Shown piece after piece: positions 15,175 through 21,423 of a stretch of 21,423 bases of DNA; the stretch's first letter is position 1, and each line of letters starts with the position of its first letter. Source of the DNA: Planctomycetota bacterium (GTDB taxonomy: Bacteria > Planctomycetota > Planctomycetia > Pirellulales > Pirellulaceae); contig JAPLNJ010000363.1 in the NCBI GenBank assembly GCA_026692885.1, forward strand, positions 1 through 21,423. Direction: 5' to 3'. The translations under genes and the position numbers were made by a program. The notes beneath the pieces were generated by a model that was given only the letters and a program-made list of their open reading frames with translations, was not told the origin of the DNA and did not search any database.

Positions 15175-15636
15175 CTATTTCTTCTGCGAGGCCGATTTCT
15201 CGGCGGCGATGCGGAGGGTCTCCGCCGCGACCCGCAGACGGGTCCGCAAGTCCTTCGGCCCAATGTATCCAGGGATGTGGTCGATCACACGGGCATCGGG
15301 CGAGATGATCACGGTCGTCGGAAATGTGCGCACCTGATACCGCTTGACCAAGTCCCCGTGTTGCTCCAAAGTCAGATGGGCGGCCACGAATTGTTCGCGT
15401 ATGTCGGCAGTCAGCGCCTGATCGGCAAAGGTCTCCCGTTCCATCTTGCGGCAGAATACGCAGTTGGCCATTTTGAAATACAAGATCAGCGGCCGCCGAC
15501 TGGCCTGCGCGGTCTGCCAGGCATGATTGACATCCGTTTGCCATTGGGGTGCGGTGGTCTTATCCTCGGCCGTGCCGCCACGGAACAACATGCCCAGCAC
15601 CACGACGACTGAGAGTATCCCCGTTCCATAGTCCAC
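15175..15636 (-). CDS. Thioredoxin-fold protein with CxxC, probably exported or membrane-anchored
   Basis: This 153-residue protein has a short N-terminal hydrophobic segment (GILSVVVVLGMLF, residues 6-18) that could be a signal peptide or anchor. A thioredoxin domain follows: LILYFKMANCVFCRKMERET with the redox pair C59/C62, then the cis-proline region RTFPTTVII (P106), PDARVIDHIPGYIG and a helical end. It resembles the DsbD-tail/thioredoxin-7 type of protein that reduces or oxidises thiols outside the cytoplasm. The GTG at 15636 was chosen because AGGAG lies 8 nt upstream and the hydrophobic segment follows immediately; the frame is open a further 49 codons with no such support. The gene diverges from the FtsX-type permease gene. 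Partner unknown. Confidence 0.85.
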   Translation of the reverse strand: MDYGTGILSVVVVLGMLFRGGTAEDKTTAPQWQTDVNHAWQTAQASRRPLILYFKMANCVFCRKMERETFADQALTADIREQFVAAHLTLEQHGDLVKRYQVRTFPTTVIISPDARVIDHIPGYIGPKDLRTRLRVAAETLRIAAEKSASQKK

Positions 15637-15990
15637 GTTGGCACTCCTAACCACGGTAGCATCCCGTCTGCGAAGCGGAGTCGCAACTGACGACCCGGAA
15701 GATCGCGGGGAACAGGCGGGTCGCAGCTCCCACCTCGGAGACGCCCGGCCACAGGCCCATCGGTTAACGTGGGTTATCGGCAACCCCGGCGTGTGCTATC
15801 GTGGATAGTTGTCGATTTGCGTGTGCGGCCAATGGGGGGAATTTACCGCGCTCTGACGAGTCTGCGGGCGGAGTGGAGAGGGAAGGGAGTAGTGCAGCAG
15901 CCGTTGAACCCTCCGGACAGCCCGCTCGGCGGGAGCCTCGCTCTCCCAACGCTTTGGCAAACCATCACTCAATAACAAGAAGGAGTCCCC
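15637..15990. other. Divergent intergenic region, thioredoxin-like gene to permease gene
   Basis: This 354-bp gap has no gene. It contains TGCGA/TCGCA arms near 15670-15690. It also has a right-half copy of the dispersed element at 15922-15945 (CCGCTCGGCGGGAGCCTCGC, 21 of 24 identical to 21181-21204). No promoter with both boxes was convincing on either strand. Confidence 0.5.
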
Positions 15991-18900
15991 GTGACTGGCT
16001 GGCGTTTCGTGATTCGCAGTCTTGTCTATCACTGGCGCATGAACGCCACCGTGGCGCTAGGAGTAGCCGCGGCGACCGCCGTTTTGACCGGGGCCTTGCT
16101 GGTTGGCGACTCGGTACGTGGCAGCCTGCGACGATTGACACTGGACCGTCTGGGCTGCATCGACGAGATCCTTATTTCCGAGCGTTTCTTCCGCGCGGAC
16201 TTGGCTGCCGAGGTGTCCGCAAGTCCCGGCTTCCGCAAACATTTCGCCACGACCATCCCGGCGATCTTGTTTCCGCGAGCCACGCTGGAGAAACGGGCTG
16301 AAGCGGTAGTCGCTCGGGCGTCCCAGGTGACCGTGATTGGATCTCAGCCGGACTTCTGGGCCGCCGGGAAAATTACTGTCAGACCACGTGTCTTGCCGGA
16401 AGATGGCGAGATTGTGCTGAATGCTCCGCTGGCTGCAGAGCTCGACGCCAAGGTCGGCGATCAGGTGGTGTTGCGACTGCCCAAATCCAATCTGGTTCCG
16501 GCGGACAGTCCGCTCGGGCGCAGGACGGATCGCATTCGCAGTTTGCCCGGTCTGAAAGTCGTGGACATCGTCCCTGCGGAGGGTCTTGGCTGCTTTAGCT
16601 GGCAGGCCAGCCAGACGACGCCTCGCAACGCCTATGTCGCCACCCGGACCCTGGAGTCGGCGATCCAACAGCCAGGCCAAGTGAACTCGCTGCTGGTCAT
16701 CGGCAGCGCGACAGATTCGCCGCCGAGCCAAGCCGCCGAGGATGCGTTGGCCAATGCGTTGCGACCAAGCCTGGAAGATTACGGACTTGTGGTCCGCCGC
16801 ATCCGCCACACGTTTCAGCCCGCGGGCGCGGGCCAGGAGGAGACCGTTTACGACTACTTCGACGTGTCCACCGACCGGCTGTTGTTTGCCCCAGCGGCAG
16901 GCCAGGCCGCCGAGCAGGCGCTGGCCGATGAACAGGTCCAGCCGGTGTTGACCAACCTGGCCACCTCCCTTGCCAAAGCCGGCGCCGAGGCAGCGTCCGG
17001 TATCCCCTACTCGCTGGTGACCGCGGTGGATTCCTGCCCGCCGCTCGGACCGTTGGCGACGGAGCCTGGGGACTCTGGGGAACGGCTGGCGGATGACGAG
17101 ATCGTATTGAATAGTTGGGCCGCGTCGGATTTGCGCGCCACCCCTGGCGATCGTATTCGCATGACGTTCTATGAACCCGAGACGACGCACGGTAAACCGC
17201 GGGAACAGACGGCCGAGTTCACGCTAAAGGCGATCGTCCCGCTCACGGAACCGACCTCGCCCGTTCGGCGCAATCGGCCGGCGCGCTACAAGCAGCGTCC
17301 GGGGTTGGCCAACGACCCCGACCTGACCCCCGTCGTGGAAGGCCTCACGGACCAGGATTCGATCAGCAAATGGGAAGCACCGTTTCCCGTCGATTACCGC
17401 CGCGTTCGTCCCCAGGACGACGTCTATTGGCAGAACCATCGCACGACCCCCAAAGCCTTCCTGACGCTGGCGGCGGGGCGAAAACTCTGGGCCAGCCGTT
17501 TCGGGCAGTCCACCTCGTTCCGCATCCCCGCGCCGACCGGGTTGCGGCCCGGCAGTCAGGCGGAGCAACGGTTCGAGCGGAGGCTGGAGGACCGGCTCCT
17601 GGAGCAACTGGACGCACGTCGGGCTCAGCTGGGCTTCGCGTTCTTGCCGGTCAAGGCACGGGGCTTGGCGGCCTCGGCAGGCACGACGCCGTTCGGTGTG
17701 CTGTTTCTATTTCTCAGCTTCTTCGTGATCGCCGCCGCGATTCTGCTGGTCGCCTTGCTGTTCCGGCTGGGCGTCGAGCGCCGGGCCGAGGAGATCGGCA
17801 TCCTGCTGGCCCTCGGTCTACAGCGCAAGCAGATCGGTCGCTGGTTGATGGGTGAAGGCGGGTTGGTGGCGACGGCAGGCGGCGTGTTCGGCGTGGCCAC
17901 CGGCGTGGGCTATGCCTGGCTGATGCTCGCCGGACTGCGGACGTGTTGGTCGGGCGCCGTCCAGACGCCGTCGCTGGGGCTGTACGTGACACCCGCCAGC
18001 CTGGGGATCGGGTACCTCAGCGGAGTCCTCGTCTCGGTGGCCACGATCGCCTGGAGCCTGCGCGGAACGCAAGCCATCTCCGTCTGCCGCTTGTTAGCTG
18101 GCGAAGCGTCTGCGGAGGCTCGACCGAAGGATAGCTCCCTCGCCCCGGTACTCCGGGGAGAGGGTGGGGGTGAGGGGCGTACGAGCAAATGCCGAAGTTA
18201 TTCTTCAGCCGATCCGAAGCATGCACGAATGGCGCCGCCAGGACGCTGGAGAACGTTCATCCCCGTCGGATTGCTACTGACAGCAATCGGTCTGGTGATC
18301 GGCGCCACGCGCTGGGGAGGCGAAGCCCAGGCCGGGGCCTTCGTCGGTTCGGGAACGTTGGTGTTGGCCGCTCTGTTGATCACCGTTCGCAACCGACTCA
18401 GATTGCGCGGCGTTGTCGGACTGAGGCCCGCCCAAATGCGGCTGGCGACGCTGGCACTACAAAACGCAGGGCGCAATCCGGGCCGCAGCACGGCCACCAT
18501 CGGGCTGATGGCAATGGCGAGTTTCCTGATTGTGGCGATGAGCGCTTTTCGCCTGGAACCCTCAGCCGTCGGCACCGGCGGGTTTGACCTGATCGCAGAG
18601 AGTTCCGAACCGATCTTCGGGAACCTCAACCGGCCGGAGGTTCGCCAGGATCTGCTGGCGGATGACGCGGGCAAACTGGCGGATACCGCGATCATCGGTT
18701 TTCGCGTTCAACCGGGCGATGACGCCAGCTGCAACAACCTCTACCGAGCCACGCAGCCACGCGTCCTGGGCGTCACCGAGGAATTGATCCGGCATTTCGA
18801 CGCGGCGGGCGGTCCGTCCTTCGCCTGGGCGTCCAGCGCGGCGAAGACTGCCGCGGAACAAACCAATCCATGGCGACTGCTGAGTCCCGAGTTGCCAGCG

Positions 18901-19836
18901 AAATCGGAGGGCGAGACTCCCGGCTCGGCAGGAGTCGTGCCATCCCGAGGTCCCGTACCCGGGCCTGCGCGGAATTCGACCGCGGGGCGGACGGACGCCG
19001 AACCAGCCGCTGCGGTACCCGTGGTCCTGGACCAGAACACCGCCATGTACAGCCTGCAGCTGTACCAAGGGATCGGGGAAGAATTCGCGGTGACGTACGA
19101 CGACGGCCAGACGATCCGTTTTCGGGTCGTGGGCCTGCTGGCCAACAGTATCCTGCAAGGCAGCCTGCTGATCAGCGAGCAGGATTTTGTCCAACGTTAT
19201 CCGGCGGTCAGCGGCTATCGCTTGTTCTTGATCCAGTCGCAGCGGAACCCGCCCCCGCCGAAAAACAACGCCCTCGCCTCGGTAGTCCGGGGTGAGGATT
19301 GGGTTGAGGGGCCGACGAGCAAACGCCGAAGTTACTTTTCGGCCGTGCCCACGTCCCCGCCGGTCGCCACCCTGTTAGAGGCCAGACTCAGCGACCAGGG
19401 CTTCGACGCCGTCTCGGCGGACGCGCGTCTGGCCGACCTGCTGGCCGTGCAGAATACCTACCTGAGCACGTTCCAAAGTTTGGGTGCGTTGGGACTCCTG
19501 TTGGGCACCTTCGGCTTGGCGGCGGTGCAGGCCCGCAACGTTCTGGAACGTCGCCGCGAATTGGCCTTGTTGCGTGCCGTAGGATTCCGCTTGGCCAGCC
19601 TCGCTCGGCTCGTGATGTTCGAGAACATCGGCCTCTTGGTCGCCGGTTTGGCGACCGGTTGCGGTGCCGCCCTGATCGTCGTCCTGCCGCACCTGCTGTT
19701 GGGCGGAGCCGCCGTGCCGTGGCGCGACCTGGCGATCATGCTGGGCAGCGTATTGCTCGTGGGCCTGCTCGTCAGCCTCGCCACGGTGCGGACCACCCTC
19801 CGGGCGCCGCTGCTGCCAGCCTTGCGTGGGGACTGA
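15991..19836 (+). CDS. Large ABC-transporter permease with two FtsX domains
   Basis: This 1281-residue inner-membrane protein has one N-terminal membrane helix (NATVALGVAAATAVLTGALL), a large extracytoplasmic domain and a first FtsX domain near 565-690 (FLFLSFFVIAAAILLVALLF, RRAEEIGILLALGLQRKQIG). Further helices lie at about 750-850. A second extracytoplasmic part precedes a terminal FtsX domain at about 1145-1275 (RRELALLRAVGFRLASLARL). This is the MacB/LolCDE-like fold that couples ATP use to extracytoplasmic work such as lipoprotein or peptide release. No ATPase gene is in the window. The GTG start has AGGAG 5 nt upstream. Residues 716-742 and 1094-1120 are translated copies of one DNA repeat, and 972-986 of another, all in predicted loops. 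The reading frame is uninterrupted. Confidence 0.88.
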   Translation: MTGWRFVIRSLVYHWRMNATVALGVAAATAVLTGALLVGDSVRGSLRRLTLDRLGCIDEILISERFFRADLAAEVSASPGFRKHFATTIPAILFPRATLEKRAEAVVARASQVTVIGSQPDFWAAGKITVRPRVLPEDGEIVLNAPLAAELDAKVGDQVVLRLPKSNLVPADSPLGRRTDRIRSLPGLKVVDIVPAEGLGCFSWQASQTTPRNAYVATRTLESAIQQPGQVNSLLVIGSATDSPPSQAAEDALANALRPSLEDYGLVVRRIRHTFQPAGAGQEETVYDYFDVSTDRLLFAPAAGQAAEQALADEQVQPVLTNLATSLAKAGAEAASGIPYSLVTAVDSCPPLGPLATEPGDSGERLADDEIVLNSWAASDLRATPGDRIRMTFYEPETTHGKPREQTAEFTLKAIVPLTEPTSPVRRNRPARYKQRPGLANDPDLTPVVEGLTDQDSISKWEAPFPVDYRRVRPQDDVYWQNHRTTPKAFLTLAAGRKLWASRFGQSTSFRIPAPTGLRPGSQAEQRFERRLEDRLLEQLDARRAQLGFAFLPVKARGLAASAGTTPFGVLFLFLSFFVIAAAILLVALLFRLGVERRAEEIGILLALGLQRKQIGRWLMGEGGLVATAGGVFGVATGVGYAWLMLAGLRTCWSGAVQTPSLGLYVTPASLGIGYLSGVLVSVATIAWSLRGTQAISVCRLLAGEASAEARPKDSSLAPVLRGEGGGEGRTSKCRSYSSADPKHARMAPPGRWRTFIPVGLLLTAIGLVIGATRWGGEAQAGAFVGSGTLVLAALLITVRNRLRLRGVVGLRPAQMRLATLALQNAGRNPGRSTATIGLMAMASFLIVAMSAFRLEPSAVGTGGFDLIAESSEPIFGNLNRPEVRQDLLADDAGKLADTAIIGFRVQPGDDASCNNLYRATQPRVLGVTEELIRHFDAAGGPSFAWASSAAKTAAEQTNPWRLLSPELPAKSEGETPGSAGVVPSRGPVPGPARNSTAGRTDAEPAAAVPVVLDQNTAMYSLQLYQGIGEEFAVTYDDGQTIRFRVVGLLANSILQGSLLISEQDFVQRYPAVSGYRLFLIQSQRNPPPPKNNALASVVRGEDWVEGPTSKRRSYFSAVPTSPPVATLLEARLSDQGFDAVSADARLADLLAVQNTYLSTFQSLGALGLLLGTFGLAAVQARNVLERRRELALLRAVGFRLASLARLVMFENIGLLVAGLATGCGAALIVVLPHLLLGGAAVPWRDLAIMLGSVLLVGLLVSLATVRTTLRAPLLPALRGD
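18137..18215 (+). repeat. In-frame 79-bp repeat, copy 1, inside FtsX-type permease gene
   Basis: This copy contains a hairpin, CCCTCGCCCCGG pairing with CCGGGGAGAGGG at 11 of 12 positions around TACT, followed by a tail with ACGAGCAAATGCCGAAGTTA. It is translated as LAPVLRGEGGGEG then RTSKCRSYSSADP. It aligns without gaps to 19271-19349, with 65 of 79 bases identical, and is read in the same frame. Confidence 0.85.
18906..18944 (+). repeat. In-frame insertion related to the 21130-21204 element
   Basis: The left part (GGAGGGCGAGACTCCC) matches the left end of the 21130-21204 element at 14 of 16 positions. The right part (CGGCTCGGCAGGAG and onward) matches its right end at 20 of 24. The middle of the element is missing. 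The segment is translated within the extracytoplasmic part of the permease (SEGETPGSAGVVPS). Confidence 0.6.
19271..19349 (+). repeat. In-frame 79-bp repeat, copy 2, inside FtsX-type permease gene
   Basis: Second copy of the 18137-18215 repeat, translated as LASVVRGEDWVEG then PTSKRRSYFSAVP. The hairpin has diverged (CCCTCGCCTCGG with CCGGGGTGAGGA), but two of the three changes remain as G-U pairs in RNA. It lies in the last extracytoplasmic loop before the terminal FtsX domain. Confidence 0.85.
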
Positions 19837-19866
19837 CCCGGATGCTGTAAACCTCCCGGAAACCCT

Positions 19867-19971
19867 CGTTCCCAGGCTCCGCCTGGGAACGCACTGCCTT
19901 GCCGACTCCGCCGGCCTTCCTACGAGGCGGAGCCTCGCGTCCAGTGGGTTACGAGGCCGAGCCCCGTAACC
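19867..19971. repeat. Three tandem hairpin repeats after the permease gene
   Basis: CGTTCCCAGGC (19867-19877) pairs perfectly with 19881-19891 around TCC. CGAGGC (19923-19928) pairs with GCCTCG (19932-19937). GGTTACGAGGC (19947-19957) pairs with GCCCCGTAACC (19961-19971) at 10 of 11 positions around CGA. All have 3-nt loops. No T-tract follows. They are best read as dispersed palindromic repeats that may also protect or end the permease transcript. Confidence 0.65.
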
Positions 19972-20030
19972 AGAGTGCTTCACGGATTTTGGACGATGCC
20001 AAGATCTTCACCGCAGTGGGGACTGGCTCG

Positions 20031-20382
20031 CAGGTCCGGCCTGGCCCGCGCAAAATTGGCGAGTCGGGCGTCAAACGGATGGTCCTGTTTTCGTTCCGCC
20101 CCCATCCGGGCTTGCCCCGGTGGAGCGAGGTTTCTGGTCTACGCCACGGATCCGCGACCGCCTCACTTCTTCCGCTGCCTCCCGCCCGCCGCCTCCGGCG
20201 GCGGGCGGGAGGCGGCGGAAGACAGCACGGCTAGAGTCTGCCAACGTAGTGTACGAAACCCAATTCCACCGGGGCAAGCCCGGATGGGGAGCAGACATGC
20301 CAAGCTGGAACAAAAGCCGGACCAGATCGCACCATTGCAAGGACTCTCTGGGATACAATTTTTCGCGGCCCAGGTCCGGCCT
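20031..20382. repeat. About 350-bp foldback (MITE-like) element
   Basis: The whole segment is a nested inverted repeat. The 25-bp arms 20100-20124 and 20265-20289 are exact complements. The centre is a 24-bp stem (20170-20193 with 20197-20220, 23 of 24 paired) around TCC. Outer parts pair imperfectly, including CAATTTT near 20356 with AAAATTG near 20052. CAGGTCCGGCCT occurs at both edges (20031-20042 and 20371-20382) as a direct repeat. No ORF encodes a transposase. The right edge touches the stop codon of the DJ-1 gene. Confidence 0.75.
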
Positions 20383-20957
20383 CAGGGCTGGACGGAGGCC
20401 TTGAGCAGTTTGATGAACTCCCGCAGCAGGGCGGAGTTGTCGTGCCAAGTGCGGGCGGTCACGATGTTCTCGCACACCACCACTTGCCGATCGACATACG
20501 CGGCACCACCCTGCTCCGCATCGAGCTTGCACTTGGCGACGGTGGTCACCGTCTTGCCGCGGATCAGGTTCGCGGCGGTGAGAATCTCGATGCCGTGGCA
20601 GACGCAGGCGATCGGCTTGCCTGCCGCGTGAATGGCCCGCGTGACGCCCAGCAGATCCTGGTCGTACCGCAAATACTCTGGGGCGCGACCACCGGAGATG
20701 AACAGACCGGCGTAGTCCTCGGCTCGCACGTCGCGAAAAGCGATGGTCGCCCGAATGTGATAGCCGGGGCGTTCCTGCGTGATGTCCCAGGGCACGCCGG
20801 CATCCGGCGGTATCTCGTGCAGGACCGAGTGATACAAGCGTGCCTCCGGTCCGGCCACGACCACCTCGAAACCGTCTTCGGGCAGACGGAAATAGGGATA
20901 GAAGGTATCCAACGCCTCGGTGGCGTCACCAATCGGCAGCAGGATCTTGAGCATCAT
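20382..20957 (-). CDS. DJ-1/PfpI family protein
   Basis: This 191-residue protein has the class I glutamine amidotransferase-like fold of DJ-1/PfpI. The first strand MLKILLPIGD and E14 are followed by YAGLFISGGRAPEYLR and the nucleophile elbow IACVCHGIEIL with C120 and H121. The end is YVDRQVVVCENIVTAR then ALLREFIKLL. Family members act as proteases, chaperones, glyoxalases/deglycases or isonitrile hydratases, and the exact activity is not predictable here. GGAG lies 4 nt before the first of two adjacent ATG codons (20957) and 7 nt before the second (20954); either could be used. An in-frame upstream ATG at 21023 lacks support. The gene is alone, bracketed by two foldback elements. No signal peptide is present. 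Confidence 0.9.
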   Translation of the reverse strand: MMLKILLPIGDATEALDTFYPYFRLPEDGFEVVVAGPEARLYHSVLHEIPPDAGVPWDITQERPGYHIRATIAFRDVRAEDYAGLFISGGRAPEYLRYDQDLLGVTRAIHAAGKPIACVCHGIEILTAANLIRGKTVTTVAKCKLDAEQGGAAYVDRQVVVCENIVTARTWHDNSALLREFIKLLKASVQP

Positions 20958-21129
20958 TCGTCTCCAAGAGCACGGGTTGGTTTTCGCATGAATTTGCGTC
21001 ACCAGACAATGTATCGTCAGCACCGGTCTATGGGAACCGGCTGACAGGGAACCGGCCGACGGGTGTTCACGGCGGAGTGCCGATTTCCGGTGAGTCTAGG
21101 TTGCTCATGGAAAACGAGAGCACGTAGAT

Positions 21130-21204
21130 GGGGAGGGCGACGCTCCCGCGGAGCCGTAGGCCGTTCCTGACGGCCCGCTCCGGCTCGGCAGGAGCCTCGC
21201 CCTC
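21130..21204. repeat. Dispersed hairpin element, fullest copy
   Basis: The ends GAGGGCGACGCTCC and GGAGCCTCGCCCTC pair at 13 of 14 positions around a GC-rich middle. The left 22 bp recurs exactly at 1285-1306. The right 24 bp recurs at 15922-15945 (21 of 24) and at 18921-18944 inside the permease gene (20 of 24). It is a multicopy palindromic element with no coding content. Confidence 0.65.
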
Positions 21205-21260
21205 TTATGGGCAACCTAGCACCCAACGATATTTTGGCCCCTGCGCGCAAAACATGAGAC

Positions 21261-21420
21261 TTAACGGTTCAGCAGAGACGGGGCGTGAGACAAGGGGTCA
21301 GACGTACAGATTTCAGTTTTCGCGGTCGTGTGCCCAAGCCTAGGGAAAGCCTGCTGCCCGCGAAAACTGAAATCTGTACGTCTGACCCCAGCTGGCGGTC
21401 CGTCTCTGCGAAACCGTAAA
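21261..21420. repeat. 160-bp nested inverted repeat (MITE or REP-pair-like)
   Basis: 21294-21325 and 21358-21389 are exact 32-bp inverted repeats starting GGGGTCAGACGTACAG and separated by 32 nt. Outside them, CAGAGACGG-containing 21261-21281 pairs imperfectly with CCGTCTCTGCG-containing 21400-21420, leaving short unpaired spacers of 12 and 10 nt. No ORF is present. GGGGTCAGAC-type termini are, from memory, typical of REP elements mobilised by RAYT transposases. The right boundary may extend past the window. Confidence 0.75.
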
Positions 21421-21423
21421 ACC

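Noticed and set aside
16057..19983. Several long minus-strand ORFs opposite the permease gene
   Set aside because: All are antisense shadows with Arg/Gln/Ala-rich translations; the plus strand has a continuous permease with membrane helices.
20071..20532. 153-residue minus-strand ORF across the foldback element
   Set aside because: Its sequence follows the palindrome (repeated HPGLPRW and RLPPAAGGG on both arms), showing repeat DNA rather than a gene.

Overview
The window is GC-rich, densely coding and most consistent with a planctomycete (Planctomycetota) chromosome. The pointers are a very large FtsX-type permease, a DnaA with a divergent DNA-contact signature, many unrelated conserved single genes side by side, and intergenic gaps filled with short hairpin repeats of the type I associate with that phylum. 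The phylum call is an inference. I see no rRNA, tRNA, CRISPR array, transposase or phage gene.

Layout. (1) 106-1769: a REC-HisKA protein whose ATPase domain is degraded, facing a remnant of an HPt phosphotransfer protein that has lost its histidine core. Together they look like a decaying phosphorelay. (2) 1804-2433: a compact antitoxin/toxin pair on the minus strand (ParE-type toxin) with a good sigma70-like promoter. (3) 2688-6671: a surface-polysaccharide group on the plus strand, made of a GT2 glycosyltransferase, a tiny hypothetical ORF, a GT4 glycosyltransferase and a CapK-like adenylate-forming enzyme. A near-perfect sigma54 -24/-12 site sits at the end of the GT2 gene. (4) 6800-9427: mutS. 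(5) 9648-12049, minus strand: a secreted two-PDZ protein followed by a TIM-barrel sugar isomerase/epimerase-like protein. (6) 12260-14975, plus strand: a GNAT acetyltransferase and dnaA. (7) 15175-15636, minus strand: a small exported thioredoxin-fold protein. (8) 15991-19836: a 1281-residue ABC permease with two FtsX domains. (9) 20382-20957, minus strand: a DJ-1/PfpI protein bracketed by two large palindromic elements.

The most unusual content is the repeat biology. The FtsX-type permease carries two 79-bp copies of one hairpin repeat (65/79 identical), both translated in the same frame. It also carries a third in-frame insertion that resembles the two ends of an intergenic repeat found intact at 21130-21204. 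This parallels the protein-coding palindromic elements known from Rickettsia. Two foldback structures, about 350 bp (20031-20382) and 160 bp (21261-21420), with perfect arms of 25 bp and 32 bp, flank the DJ-1 gene and look like MITE or REP-pair elements without a transposase.

Apart from the probable polysaccharide group and the toxin-antitoxin operon, the genes do not form one pathway. They read as independent housekeeping and accessory genes separated by repeats.
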